Shown here: piece after piece, positions 14,230 to 29,200 of the stretch
How the letters are laid out: every line of letters starts with the position of its first letter
Numbering within the stretch: position 1 is the first letter of the stretch
Source: Owenia fusiformis
Lineage: Eukaryota; Annelida; Polychaeta; Sabellida; Oweniidae
DNA: 60,000 nt
Assembly: GCA_903813345.2 (NCBI GenBank)
Contig: CAIIXF020000008.1
Coordinates: 1,065,341-1,125,340 of the forward strand
Reading direction: 5' to 3'
Position numbers and translations under genes: made by a program
Notes under the pieces: generated by a model
Database searches by the model: none
Seen by the model: the letters and a program-made list of their open reading frames with translations, nothing else
Told to the model about the DNA's origin: nothing

Positions 14230-17200
14230 GTCTGTATTGGTCAGAATAATTTTTGATATGAAATTCTTTTTCTTACGCATTGTAGCATTCTCACAGGAAA
14301 TCTATTTTCTCATGAATTCATTTGTTTCTTATTGCCAATGGTGATTTAATCAATACTGTGGCATTTTTTTGGCATTTGGAAATATGTATATTATACAACA
14401 GTTGCTTTTATCTTGCGTGATGGTATATTAGAACATTTTAGCTAATTTTTCAGCTAATATATAAATTGCTATATGAAATGTCCACCTGTCTAGATTAGAC
14501 AATGTTATATAGATACAAATATTTGAAGTAATATCTCAACAGCATTTGATCAATTACCGCTACAAGTGGTATTTTTTGTTTTAAACTCTTATACTAGCTT
14601 TAATTAGTGTATAATACTTGTGACATCCTAGATATATGAACCAATTCTCATTAATGGAGCATTAAAATTTTTAATAGTGAATGAAATATGATATTCAGGC
14701 AATGCAATTCTACATTGGTTAAAATAATGTTAGTGATTTGAGTGTTTAGTCCATCCTTGATCAATGTTTGAGGGAGGAAGTGTGTGTGAATGTTTGGGAG
14801 GGGGGCTCTATTGATGCTTGAATGCATGTAAATAATGATGCTGGAATATTCATGTATACATGTACTCTGTACTTTAGGTAGAATCTCAAACTATTTCTAG
14901 TAACCTTATCTTTGGAATGGGGTAAACATTGTTTTTTATATCTGCTGATTTAGCTTTTATTTTAACTTATAAATCAAAATTAAATGAAGACAGCTAAAGG
15001 AAAACACCTTGCCAGAAATACAATTAATAACTTCAAAAACAAGCCATAACCTGCAATAACGTTGACAGGTTCGTAAGATCTAATACGTGAAATGAATAAA
15101 TATTTGCAGTAATGATATCAGCAAAGTTCTCCATTAGAAAGAAATGCTAATCAGTCACAAAGATGACTTTCAAGCAAAAGTAATCCTCCAAACAAAGATT
15201 GGGAAAATGTAGGCCAAATTTTACATTGTACCCTATTTTTCACCCTATACCCTACTTAAAAGTTCCCCTTTCTAGCTGCATACACCATGTACCTTGCACC
15301 ATGCATTACACATTTCACCCCATATTTCACCTATATCCTACATACATCCTTTGCACCCTGCATTTCACCCCGCAGCTTACATTTCACCCTGATCCTCTCA
15401 ATAGGGAAAAGGATGAAATACATCTGATATGTCTGTATTTACCAGTGCAATCATTTTGATAATATCAAGGGACTTTTTTTATTGATATTTGCCTCTAAAT
15501 ATATCCAACCTCAGGACAATATGACCCTCTGTATATTTCACTCTCTGTTTTGCAGGTTACATACAATTTCACTATAATTTTGAATTCAACCCCTAATTTT
15601 CTGATTTTTCTAGGCTATATAAATTCAGATTCTTGATTTTACTCTTTTATAATTTATTCCTTGCCAATTTCTCTTTATTTCACTGTATATCGCTCCTAAG
15701 ATGCTTCTTATAGTTATATATTAGAGGGTTAATGATGTTTTATTTATGAACTGCCCCTGGGTAAATGGACAGGTTCCATTTATGACCTGTTAGTTCCCAC
15801 TGACCAATAAACTGATAAACAAAAACAAGTGAAATAAGGCTAGGGGGCTTTAGAAAATGTTTCACATTAAAAAAGAAGTAAGTAGGTGGCCTTGATTTAT
15901 TTTGAATTAAGAGATTTGCGTGCTTCTTGACCTAATATTTTATTAGAGTTAAAATAATGAATGACTTCATAATCAAATGAATAGAAATATATAGGGCGGT
16001 ATATCAAGTTGAATTCAATCATTTTTGTGATTTGTTTCTGTTTGACCTTTATTGGAATAACATAAAACATTTATGATTTATTTTTCATCTTTAAAATGAC
16101 ATTTAGAATATTCAAATGAATGAACATTTTAGATGTGAAACAAAGGAGAAATTTCCCAATATATCCTAAGATGATATCTCTAATTTTATCGTGTTATTTT
16201 TATTTAGCCTTGGGTATTACTGCAATCAGAGATAATGTTATTTCCCTGAACTAATTTGAAACTAATTGTTTATTCCATTCATGTATAATTATTTTTATAT
16301 TTTAGTTCACGTGTGAGATATGGGTACTTGCTTAATTTAAGTTAGTTATAAGTTTATGTACATTGGTATTTGGGAGGGTAGTTCTGGAAAGTGAAGGTAC
16401 AAATATGAACATCACAACTCAGAGAAAGTGTGGGGGTCATATCAACCAACTAATTAACCACCGACCAACCAGCTAACCAATCAACCACCAATCAAACAGC
16501 TTACCAGTTTTTTTTATTAAAACCAAAATTATAAATCATAGATATCCTATTAATAAAATAAGTAAATATTTATGTAGCAATGACAAATTGAATGTCATCT
16601 GAAGCTGTGATGTGATTTATTTGATATATGTCAAGTTGACAGACTTCCATGTTGTTAATGTCTTCAAGACACTATGTCACATAATTAATGAACATCTAAA
16701 GTATATGCCTCATGCCAGCTGTGTTATTATCCAAGGTTGTCATTGGTCTTCATATGAAATATCTAAAAATATAGTTGTGTGTTCTAGGTTAAGTTGAACA
16801 AGGAAGCAGATGGGGGCTTGTTTAATCATAATTTAGATTTAAAAAGGCCATTTTAATTTATAATATTTTAGATTTAAAGGCACCTGTTTTTTATTGTATT
16901 TTTAGATTTAAAGGTACCTGTTATTGATTAAAAAATTAAGAATCAAAATCATTACTTATGTTTTTGACCCATAACATAGAGGCATTTGAATAAATTGCGC
17001 TATTTGAGCTTTCACTAAAATGTGTTTTTACAAAAATGACGAATCTTTTTTTTAAAAAGTGCATGTATTGTGATTTATTTTGAAATGAAACATATAATTC
17101 ATAAAGTTATCTTGATAATCAGAGCCTAGTATGTTAGAATAAGTAGATGAAGCTCTCTTTTAAGAAGCAAAGACATGCTATTGGTAAGAGTAAAGTAAAA

Positions 17201-20200
17201 CCTGTGTATATTGAACATTTTTTTGCTGAGAAAAATGTTCAGTGTTGGAAGGTGTTCAATTTATAAAGAAGTCAGTAAAAGTATGTGTGGAGAAAGGTGT
17301 TCACTAGAGACAGGTATTCACTAAACAGGTGTTCACTAGAGAAAAGGTGTTCACTAGAGAAAGGTGTTCACTAGAGACAGGTATTCACTAGACAGGTGTT
17401 CACTAGAGAAAAGGTGTTCACTAGAGAAAGGTGTTCACTAGAGACAGGTATTCACTAGACAGGTGTTCACTAGAGAAAAGGTGTTCACTAGAGAAAGGTG
17501 TTCACTAGAGACAGGTATTCACTAAACAGGTGTTCACTAGAGAAAAGGTGTTCACTAGAGAAAGGTGTTCACTAGAGACAGGTATTCACTAGACAGGTGT
17601 TCACTAGAGAAAAGGTGTTCACTAGAGAAAGGTGTTCACTAGAGACAGGTATTCACTAGACAGGTGTTCACTAGAGAAAAGGTGTTCACTAGAGAAAGGT
17701 GTTCACTAGAGACAGGTATTCACTAGACAGGTGTTCACTAGAGAAAAGGTGTTCACTAGAGACAGGTGTTCACTAGAGAAAGGTGTTCACTAGAGACAGG
17801 TGTTCACCAGAGAAAGGTGTTCACTAGAGAAAGGTGTTCACTAGAGACAGGTATTCACTAGACAGGTGTTCACTAGAGAAAAGGTGTTCACTAGAGACAG
17901 GTGTTCACTAGAGAAAGGTGTTCACTAGAGACAGGTGTTCACCAGAGAAAGGTGTTCACTAGAGAAAGGTGTTCACTAGAGACAGGTGTACATTAAGACA
18001 GGTTTATTTATTATTCATAATTGTTCATATGCTCTACACCAACAGAAACATTCAAACCACTCTCTTCACATGCACTAATCTACTTGATATAATCCATACA
18101 CAATAGAGAAGTTATAGTATTTTAGGTTTATTATTATTGCCATATAAAACATGGGTGTTGCAAATACCATATTGGCTCTTTTGCCAAATTTCATTATCCC
18201 ATATCCTGACTGTTTTTCAGTAGAACGTTCAGGTTTCGACCAATACGTTGACATTGAATTTTGAAGTGATGTGATATTAACCTGAATAAACAGATTAAAA
18301 ACAAGACATTAAGTTTAAATACATATAAGGAAACCAGAATTTGTGTTTGCATAGTGCCAAGAACAACGAGGAAGTAAAAAGACAGATTAATGTTATATTG
18401 TACTGGTATATTATAATATAGAGTCAAAGAATTCAACTTGATGTATTCAAAGTGACACTTATTTCAAAGGTATACTGGACACAGTAATGAAATCAAATTC
18501 ATTTTATAGATATGGATGATCTATATCGCAGGGAATATAAAAAGCAAAACACAGAATGAAATCCTGTGTTGAGGGAAGGTGTGAATAAGTCAATCAATTC
18601 CATTAGAAATTGAACCATCCACCCTCTGTTCTGGGCGAATGCTGTACCAATGAGTTATAGGACTAGGATGAACAATGTACATGTATTTCCATGTCTAGAA
18701 ACAAAGTGTGATTTGGAGGAGAATTAATCATTGCCCTTTTGTATTTCCAGACTTAGCAGATTAGTAGGGATGCCAGGGAAGTTATGCTGGTGCCTGGGTG
18801 GTACGGGCCCCCCTGAAATCCAACATGGGGGTGGGGAAACAGGCATGCAGCTGCGAGATTTCTACGAAGATCCCCCAATGCCCGCAGATGAGGCGCAAAT
18901 AAACGCTCAGTTTGCTGAACTTGTGGTAAGCTTATTTTTTATTTATTTCAATTTATGAATTGTTTTTCTATGAAAATGCCAATTTTATCTTAGGCTGGGT
19001 GGAATAAATGTGATCTGAAATTTAGATCTGAAACCATTTTAACTTAAAAACTTTATAGTACACTGTAACATTGTAAACTTAAATGTAATATTATAAACCA
19101 ACATAATGTAGATTTTTAGAAGGAAAGTAAATTGTGCAATTGAAGGCTTTTCATCATGGTCTGACATCACTACTTTTGGTTTAGTTTCTGATGTCAACCA
19201 TTCTTAAGACCATTTACTAATAGAATGGACCAAACATTCTTTCAAATATTTCTATAACATTTTGAATTCACAAAAATAATTAGTTTAATTAAAACTGCTA
19301 TCTTAGACGTAAATCCTGCCATTTGTTTTAAGAATGATTAAAGCTCTTTTGCTTATTGAACAGTATGTTTAATCTAATCTTAAATGGTACTTTAATTGCT
19401 AAAGTGTCTCAAAGATATCCAAATATTTGTAGCCAAATAACCTCTCTGAATTATTTATGGGAAGCGTTCATGATAAGTTGATTTATGAGGAACATAAAAT
19501 AATTATAAATCACTAAGTTTACATACAGTAATATCTCTCTAAACCAAGCAAGCAAAAGTGTTCAGATTGGCAGATGTTCACCTTTTAAAAATAGTCCTAA
19601 AAGAAGTGTTCACATTGAGATTTGTCCAGATTTCTGGCCAACTTTCTTCAAACAATATGATAAAAGAACCTTATTTGTCTAATTTCTCCATTCTCAACTT
19701 TTTTTGGTTAAACTCAAATCTCACTTTCTCTGCGGAAGTTTTGGGTTAGCCACAAAGTGTCATGACTCTGAAGGATTCCCACGGAATTTTCTGAAGGATT
19801 TTCTGAACTTTTTGTGCTAAATATATCTATTGATGATGTGGACAACTGTACACAAATAATTAAATGATCTTTTAAATGATAATATTTCTTGGATGATTGG
19901 TCAAAAGGCAACAGAGATCATAAAACAAAGAAGTTTTGAACTTCACTTATTGGAATTGAACTAGTATTCCAAAAACAAGTTTTCAAACCCATAAGTCCCC
20001 ACTGTTGTAGATAGCATTTTTGCAGTGCTGTGAAGCAAATTATTATAAGCTACCAATTTTCATAGGGATCAGAAATGAAGATAGATTGGATGGATAGTTG
20101 AAGGACAAAATCGTTATTTGAACCAGAGGGAGACATTTCCATTTGTGCCATATGTCAGAGTGTTCTATTGAGTTAGCTACTTAGCCCACTATGTATTTAC

Positions 20201-23200
20201 GAAGTAATTGCATATATTGCTTTTATCAATATTGCTTGCTATTGCCCTCCAATGTATTCTTATTTTTCAAAGCACAGTCTCTTTGTACCAAGCTGATATT
20301 TATCCAAGTGAAATGGTATTCAGTCCATGATTTACAAGATACAGGAAAGCCTGGATATCTGAACACCTTTAGAATCCAACACCTTCCAAAATTAGCACTT
20401 TCTCTCAGTTCCAATTTTGTAGCCTCCCATTGATTCCCATGTTAAGTAAATCTTGAAATGTAAACACCTCCCATTCCAAACACCTATAGCTGGTTCCAAT
20501 GGCATTCATTCTGGACAGGTTCTACCATATATCCCTCGGATCTATTCATTTAACAATTTTGCTCTGGATAATCTTGAGACTAAGGCCCCTTAACATATTC
20601 ACGAAACATTCATGATCAAAAATTGAATAATCTCAATAATCTCTCTTTATTCAGTTTTTAAACATGATCACTCTGTCATTTTTTTGTGATGTTTTGTAGG
20701 ATGAGCTAGATCTGGACAAGTCCCATAGAGATGCCATGTTCAGTCTGCCTGCCGAGAAAAAGTGGACCATCTATTGTAGCAAGAAAAGGGTAAGAGTTAC
20801 GATCCTGGGTTAAAATCTAATGTCTGTAATTTCAATTTTAATATCCAATATGTTTCCATGTTAGCATCTTATACAGATAATAGAGGAATTTTGAAATGAA
20901 ATATTCAATATTTAATTTGCATAACAAAAAGATGATTATCAGAATTCGTATGTTTGTTTTTATTATTTTGGATGTAGGAACAAGATGACCCCCATTCTAC
21001 AAACTATCCAGATTATTATATAGAACGGGTCAACACAATGTCTTCAGTGAGTAACAAATATAACCACCAACATGTATTGAAAGTATTTTGTCTGCACAAG
21101 GGATATGAATAGAACCAGACAAACTCGATAAAGTTGTTCCATTTGGAGCCATTAAATTGATATTGATCTTGTAGGAAAGCAACTGCCTAGCAACTTTTTA
21201 CTTACAATAGCTTTGGCATATAAAAAATACTGTAAGCCTTCACATTGAATATTTTTGATAGCAGCAATCAATAACTTACCATGATACAAAATAATCCTAT
21301 ATGCATATTCTTAACAGCTACAGATTTTGACTTACATAATGAAATTCAACTTTCAGGTATTTTTCTTGTATGATGAGGAAGAAATGCTTGCAAGAAGGAA
21401 ACTGATGGACAGTTTGAAAACAGCTCTGCGGACAAAACCCATGAGGTATGAAAGTATAAAGTAAAAACCCTAGAGGCTCAAATATGAACCCATCAATGGA
21501 AGACAAGTACTGCATATATTTACATGATATGATACTGTACACAGGCAAATAACATCGGGTCTCGTACGAGCTTGTATGAGCCTCAAGAATTAAGAGTCAT
21601 TTCGGGCTCCGTACGGGCTTGTATGGGGTCCGATGTTATTTGCCTGTGTATATGAGCCAGACGGATGTGTATATAAACAACATAGGCATTAGCTACACTG
21701 CTACAGCTTGACAAATTGTTAACAGTTTTTATGTAACCAACATCATTTCTATTTATCCAATTTTAAGAAATATCCAATGGTATGAACGTAAATATATACA
21801 TAATACTGTAACAGTTTTTGTTTCCTTTTAATTATGCTTTTCAACATCAGATTGCTAAATAGATGTCTCTGTGCATTTGAACTAACTGCTCTACCAGTCT
21901 ATTTCTACCATTTTACCGCAACATTGTATTGTATTATTTTAGTTTTGTGATGAGGTTCATCCAGTTGGAAGGCTTGCAAGCTATATTGACATTTCTGAAG
22001 GACATGGACTACCAAACTGCTCAGTCCCTGATTCACACTTCTGCTATTGGCTGCATAAAGGCACTTATGAACAACTCGGTATGTCATATTCTATTTGTTA
22101 AATCCTCTTCTCTTACGCACACCGCTGGCACCATTAAAAAAAATCTTAAGGATATGTCTCTTGACAAGTAAATCCTTACCAAAATTATTAGGTTTGCATT
22201 AACAATTGGTTTCAGAACAATGCTTCGTATCTAACTTGTTAGCTCACATGGTGAGCTTTTGCAATCACTCACTTGTCCGTCTGTCTGTCCGTCCGTCTGT
22301 CCGTCTGTCCGTCTGTCCGTCCGTCAACAATAGTGGCACGTTTTAAAACCTCTGTCGATAGGATTCCTGTTTTAAGTTATTTCTGTTCAACATCAATACA
22401 GAAAACTCCCCTATGACTCCTGGTTCAAAAGCTCGCCTATTTTCAAAATGGCCGTCACTTTTGTCTCGCGAAATTCACTTTTGACCCATTTCCTAGCTTT
22501 ACAAATAATTTCAGGTGTCCTACACTGTAAAAATCCATGTCAATGTAAAGGGTAGATATATGTTATAATATTGTTACAAAAAATCAGCAAAAAATTATAT
22601 CCATTTTTTTTTTTTTCAGCCATTTTAGTTAACATTGATTTGTCTATCTGACTCGCGAAATCCACTTTCCGTCAATAACAGTGGCACGTTTTAAAACCTC
22701 TGTCGATAGGATTCCTGTTTTAAGTTATTTCTGTTCAACATCAATACAGAAAACTCCCCTATGACTCCTGGTTCAAAAGCTCGCCTATTTTCAAAATGGC
22801 CACCATTTTTGTCTCGCGAAATTCACTTTTGACCCATTTCCTAGCTTTACAAATAATTTCAAGTGTCCTACATTGTAAAAATCCATGTCAATGTAAAGAG
22901 TAGATGTATGAAATAATTTTGTTACGAAAAATCAGCGAAAAATTATATCAATTTTTTTTATTTTCAGCTATTTTAGTTAACATTGATTTGTTCATCTGTC
23001 TCGCAAAATCCACTTTTGGACCATTTACCTTAAACCCTCTGTCGATAGGATTTCCGTTTTAAGTTAATTTTGTTCAACATCAATACAAAAAACTCTCCTA
23101 TGACTCTTGGTTCAAAAGCTCGCCTATTTTCAAAATGGTCGCCATTCTTGTTCCGCGAAATTCACTTTTTGCCCATTTCCTAGCTTTACAAATAATTCCA

Positions 23201-26200
23201 GCTGTCCTGCATTGTAAAAAGCCATGTCACTGTAAAGAGTAGTTGTATGAAATAATTTTGTTAAAAATCGGCAAAATATTATATCTGTTTTTTTATTTTC
23301 AGCCATTTTAGTTAACATTGATTTGTCCATCTGTCTCGCGAAATCCTCTTTTGAACCATTTGCTTAAAACCTCTGTCGATAGGATTCCAGTTTCGCATTA
23401 TTTTTGTTCAACATCAATACAAAAAAACTCCCCTATGACTCCTGGTTCAAAAGCTTGCCTGATTTCAATATGGTCGCCATTTTTGTCTCGTGAAATTCAA
23501 TTTTGGCCTATTTCCTAGCTTTACAAATAATTTCAGGTGTCTTGCATTGCAAAAAGCCATGTCACTGTAAAGAGTAGTTGTATGAAATAATTTTGTTCCA
23601 AATAATTGGCAAAAAATTATATCCGTTTTTTTCTCAGCCATTTTACTTAAAGGCAGAATCTGATCTATAGGGGTGACAAAATTACAAGCAACATGTATAA
23701 TTGACCTACCAATCTATTTGTTACAATATCAAATACAATATCTCCCAAAAGATTCACAATATGTTGTAAATTGGTGAAGTTATTAATGATTCAAAGTGCA
23801 AAAATGGGTGAAAAATGTTTAAATTCTCCCAAATAATAAGAATGGTAACCATTCTTATAGAAAAATAATACATTATTGTAAAAATCTTTAGTTTTCCTGA
23901 AATAAAGTATGCACTTTTGTGATTTTTAGAAAATAGACATGACAAGGAATGACATAAGCCAAAAATATTCTAAAATTGAAACAATTTTTTGTTTAGCCTG
24001 CTCGCTATATCTGATTCTCTCTTTAACATCGATTTGTCCATCTGTCTCTCAGTCAGTCCAAAATAGTGGCAAGTGGCTTGAAATAATTTTGTTACAAAAA
24101 ATCAGCAAAAAATTATATCCGTTTTTTTCTGTCACCATGTGAGCCCAGTACCCACGGTACTAATTTTAATTTGTCTAACCATACTTGTTACAAAAATCAC
24201 TGCTTTGGTGTAGTGTTTAAAAACTAGATATAAGGTTCAAAATGAATTTATTTTATAATATATCCAATATACTTATTTTACCAATCAAATCTTCTATAAA
24301 AACTAATGTTGTTTATTTACTTTTTCAGCAAGGAAGGTCACATGTCTTAGCTCATCCTTCAGCCATAAACATTATCTCTCAAAGTTTGAGTTCAGAAAAT
24401 ATCAAAACAAAAGTGGCAGTTGTTGAAATCCTGGGTGCAATGTGCCTTGTCCCAGGAGGTCACAAGAAGGTGCTGGGAGCTATGGGACATTATCAACAGT
24501 TCGCTTGCGAGCGTGTCAGGTTTCAGGTATGTAATACTATCAAATGGAGCATTATGTATGTAATGATAGACAGGAATCGAGATGATATTTTCTAAAATTT
24601 TAAACAACACTAAACTAAATGTCCTTTTTACTGATCCTCTTTTAGACCCACAAGAACTTCTTTGTACACATTAAATAAAAATTTTAGATTCATGTGTTTA
24701 AGTTTATTTGATCTTGTATAATAATGATTTATTTTGTAGACTTTGGTGAATGACTTAGATAGGAGTACAGGGGTTTATAAGGATGAGGTGACTTTAAAGA
24801 CAACAATTATGAGTTTCATCAATGCAGCTTTAAAATATGGTCCAGGACAGGTAGGTTGAGATGAGGAAAGCGCAACAAAACCCCTTGTTTATTGTCCAAT
24901 GACTTTTGCTGTGGACATGCTTATATCGGCATGTTTTTGAAAAAAATACCAGTGGCCCATTATAATTCAATTTTGACAGATAGATCTGAAATTCTTACAT
25001 GGATAAAAAATACTTGTCTTTAAATTGTCTTTAGATTTTGTCTGTGATGCACCTTAGAATGGTCCATATGAATTCAAAATGAGAAATAAAATGATGAATT
25101 AATTTATTTGGTATTTTGTTTCAGACAAGTCTAGAGTTCAGAATGCACCTCCGCTATGAGTTCCTTATGTTAGGGCTTCAGCCTGTTATTGACAAACTCA
25201 GGAGCCACGATAATATTACACTAGATAGGTGAGAAAAATTGACAAATGCTTACTTGAAATTGGATAAAATTGTGATAATTATGTTGTAATGTACATTATA
25301 CTGTGCATACTAGTTATTAATATTTGCAATATGCATTGCGACTTACAGTTCGGTGGTATGGTAATTGTGGAACATTGGTTTCGTTTAAGTAAATGTCGAC
25401 ATAATTGTAGAGAACAACACTTTAGCTTTTCTATTTGTACATGTACTTTACAAATTATTTTTGTTTCAGACATTTAGACTTTTTCGAATATGTTCGTTCT
25501 GAAGATGAAAAAGAGCTGGCATCTCGGTTTGATGTGGTAAGATTTGAATGATTCTAATTTCCATGTAAAATAGTGAGAAAGACAACAAGAACCAATTATA
25601 TTCAAAGCATTTTTTTTATACTTTCAAATAAAAAAAAAATGCAGATTTATTATATTAACTCTTTAGTGCACACATATTTTGGGGAAATGTACCACAAGTC
25701 TAAAGCAAGTTAAATTGCCCAGACTGTCGTTCATTAAATATTCATTTTTTCAGATGCACATTGACTCAAAGAGTGCAAGTTCCATGTTTGAGCTACTTAG
25801 GAAAAAGCTGGCTTTTTCCACAGCATACCCAAACTTTCTGTCCACCTTGTTCCATATGCTACAGTTACCCTGTAAGTATACAACTCAAATTGTTCACCTC
25901 TCAACCTTTTCTATTTCCTGAGTAATGGATACTGTATACATAATGCAATGTACTTTACATGTTACTATACATGTTATGTACATAGTTGTTTGAGATTCCT
26001 TCACCTACATCTTTATTATACTAGCTGTATGGGTTAAGGTTACATTCCTTGCAATTAATCAAATGTTTGATTTATTGACATCACAACTACATGTACTTGC
26101 CCAGGTACAAGTTATGTGGAACAATATACATGTACTCTTAACCATTTTGTATCCTCACCCACATGCAACTTCATGTTAAAATACTTTTGTGGCTAGTATT

Positions 26201-29200
26201 GTCTTAACTCAATTAGAAAATATACATGTATATTAAAAAAGAAATAAAGCACAACAGCGGTCATGATCTTTGTCTGGATATTCTTTTGAAAACATGTTAC
26301 TGTGTATTTTTTTAGATAGATTTTATTTAAATGTTTGGACAGAGTATTTTGCATGTCAAGCTATTGTATTGAAAGTGACCTATATTTACAGCGACATACT
26401 TCTTGAAAGATTCATTTAATTTCTTCATATCCATGGAAACTGTGTTCTAATAGTGTTGCTATGGTAACTGTGTTGTAGATGGGTCAGTTGCTGTGCAACA
26501 GTGGCAGCTAATAGATCGCATCATACAACAGATAGCAATACAACAGCCAGATGGGAACAATCCTGATAGTGTAGAGCCTCTACAGCTAAATGTCAACAAA
26601 ATAGTCAAACAGTGAGTTGTTTATGCTATCCTCTCTATAACGTTGAATGGGGTTTCATCAGCAGCGGTCATTTTCTTGGGTAGTTTTATCCTTGGACATC
26701 CTGTTATGCCCTTTTGGAAATTCGAAGAGAACACTCAGTTCTATCACTGCACTGACAAAGGACGATTCTCGGTTTGGAGAACGAAGTTCATCAATCTAAA
26801 TGAGCATTATCCCTGCTTCGGACAAATTTGATTTTTTTACATAATATAGATTTAAATGTCCTCTTTTGAGTAGTCATAATTTAATTTGGGTAATATTTCT
26901 AGATTTTTCGCAAAAAAATATTAGCGCAGTACACTGATGAACTTATTTCCCCAAATCGAGACTTGTATTTTATTGAATCGGTCTAATTGAGCTTTATCCC
27001 TGCTTCAGACCAATTTGTTATTTTTACATCTTGTAGATTTAAATGTCCTCTTTTGAATATTCATAGTTTAATTTGGGTAATATTTCTGTATTTTTCATTA
27101 AAAAAATTATTAGCCCAGGAGACTGTTCTCCAAACCGAGAATCGTCCTTTAGAAAAAAATCAAAATTTAAGGCAGAATAAGATCTAGTGACCAGCCTTTC
27201 CAAAATATTTTAGCCCCATACCGTTCCTTGTCAAATTTACATTTAGAAAATTCCCTAAAGTTCATAATTTATTCAAGGAATATTAAAGAATTTTCACATT
27301 TATGTGATCATTTTTCAATAAATGTGGATATCCATATTTGGAAGACCTTAAACATTTGTGGCAAAATTGTGCACAATGAATCTTAACTTCACCAATGGAT
27401 AACATATCATGGATTTCTTGGGAGATATTACATCTGAGATTGTAATGAATAAAGTGATGGGTCAGTTGTACATGTTGATTGCAATTTTGTTTTCCCCTGT
27501 ATCTCTTATTCTGCCTTTAGTATCAACAAAATATTTAGTATTCATGTATCAAAGCATTTTAGATACAATCCATATATAAATGGAAATCTTTAAACGATGG
27601 AGTTCCTGGATCCCCTTTATTTTAATTATATAATTGCATATTAAATCGTAGATTGTAATTTATTCAAATTTAATTGTATTATTAAAGTTTTTCTGATTGG
27701 TAATTCAATTAACACCTTTCATCTGTCAATATTGTTTAATTATACTCCATACTTGTCGCATTTTGCCTCAGGAATTATCAAATAACAAAATGATCCAATT
27801 ATGAAGAAATGTCTATAGAATTTCATCATTGAGAAAAAATAACATTTAATAGATTTACAATAATTTGAATATAATTTTACAAAAAGTAAGAAATAAAATT
27901 GAAAGTACATGTGTAATAATAGAGTCGATAAGAAAATAAGAATTTTCCCATACTTCACCAATCACCTGTCTTACTAAAACAAATGTTTGTTTGAAAGTTG
28001 ACAAATGATCAGGTTGTCATTAATGTCTATCAGCCCTGTAGCAAGTGTTCTGAACATCATAATATACACATTCAGGGCCAGCATGAAATGTATATTGCCC
28101 ATGAACAGGTATAACACAGATTGAGGTTTATATTGATGCTAACACAAATAGTAAATTAGAATTTGAAATATTTTTTGAAGTACAATTGGAATATTACATC
28201 AGCTCTTTTATAGAGTAATTAATACATAACTATTGAAAAGACTGCACAGAACATTGTATTTACTGCAAAACATGAATGAGGTGGATAAAAACAATAATAT
28301 CTTATGGATTAACAAGTATAATATCATTAAGTAAAGTGAACACAGAAAAATGTGAAAAGTTATGGATTATTTAAACTAAACATCTAAAATTTGAACAAGT
28401 TGTAAAAGTTTGGATTTGAGATGACTACATCATACGAGAGAATCATGACAAGATCATTGGATATCTATTCTTGCACGTTTAAAAGACGTTATCGTGATGT
28501 GAATACTCTTACTTTGACAATTGGATCTTGCGTGCTCTTTGTCAGGTAATATACGGTAACAATATCATGACTGTTGCATAAAATCTCTCTTTGTACATCA
28601 ACAATTTTTTTTTTAATACTGAAAACTGTGTTAAATTATCATATTTCCGTATAATTTAGATGAGTGTATATATTTCATATCTGACCCGTTAATTCCACAA
28701 TTATTGTTCCTGCATTTGATCTGGAATTGCTTGACAATTTATTGATCAACACAATACATGTCGATCAGCATGTACAATGGAAATTACCCACAACAGTCAC
28801 AAGGTCATAATGTCTTCATTAAAATGAGGTGATAATGGAGAGAATCAAGAAAAGTACAGAAGAATTAAAAGAACACTATAATTCAAGAAATAAGCCAAAA
28901 AAATCATATTGTTCAACTTATTAATTTGATCTATTCTTATTCTTAATTGTAATATAAATGATGTGAATATCATGAATTCTTTTGACAAGTTGAAGGTGTG
29001 GGAAATCTTTTGATTGATTTATTGCCACTTGATGTCATTCAAATAAGACACATTCCATGATAGTGGGTGGTGATGTCATGTACACTTGATGTCATATCCA
29101 TTTGATGTCATATACATCTTTAGAGTATCATATTATATACTCCGAGGATTTTTAGTTTTCACTGTCAAACTTAAGCAAATATTCAGAGGAAGTAAGTTCC

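Larger units (their letters stand above)
14230..18750 (+). other. DAAM intron 1
   Basis: The intron separates the acidic exon from the canonical DAAM N terminus. It contains a long minisatellite (17,291-17,996) inside a MITE-like repeat and a tRNA-derived SINE head (18,600-18,668). 15,240-15,410 is a pyrimidine-rich stretch with several TTTCACCC/TTGCACC words. The rest is unremarkable AT-rich sequence. Confidence 0.7.

Noticed and set aside
14230-14344. C-terminal end of the 435-codon frame as real protein
   Set aside because: It lies after the donor that joins DAAM exon 2 in frame; the extra 38 codons are intron read-through.
17291-17996. CRISPR-like array
   Set aside because: Units are contiguous without unique spacers and the genome is eukaryotic; it is a minisatellite.
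18600-18668. Functional tRNA gene
   Set aside because: A- and B-box-like words are present but the stems do not pair well; it is a SINE head or pseudogene.
24242-24328. N-terminal 29 codons of the frame running into DAAM exon 7
   Set aside because: They precede a good acceptor (TTTTTCAG at 24,321-24,328) and are intronic.
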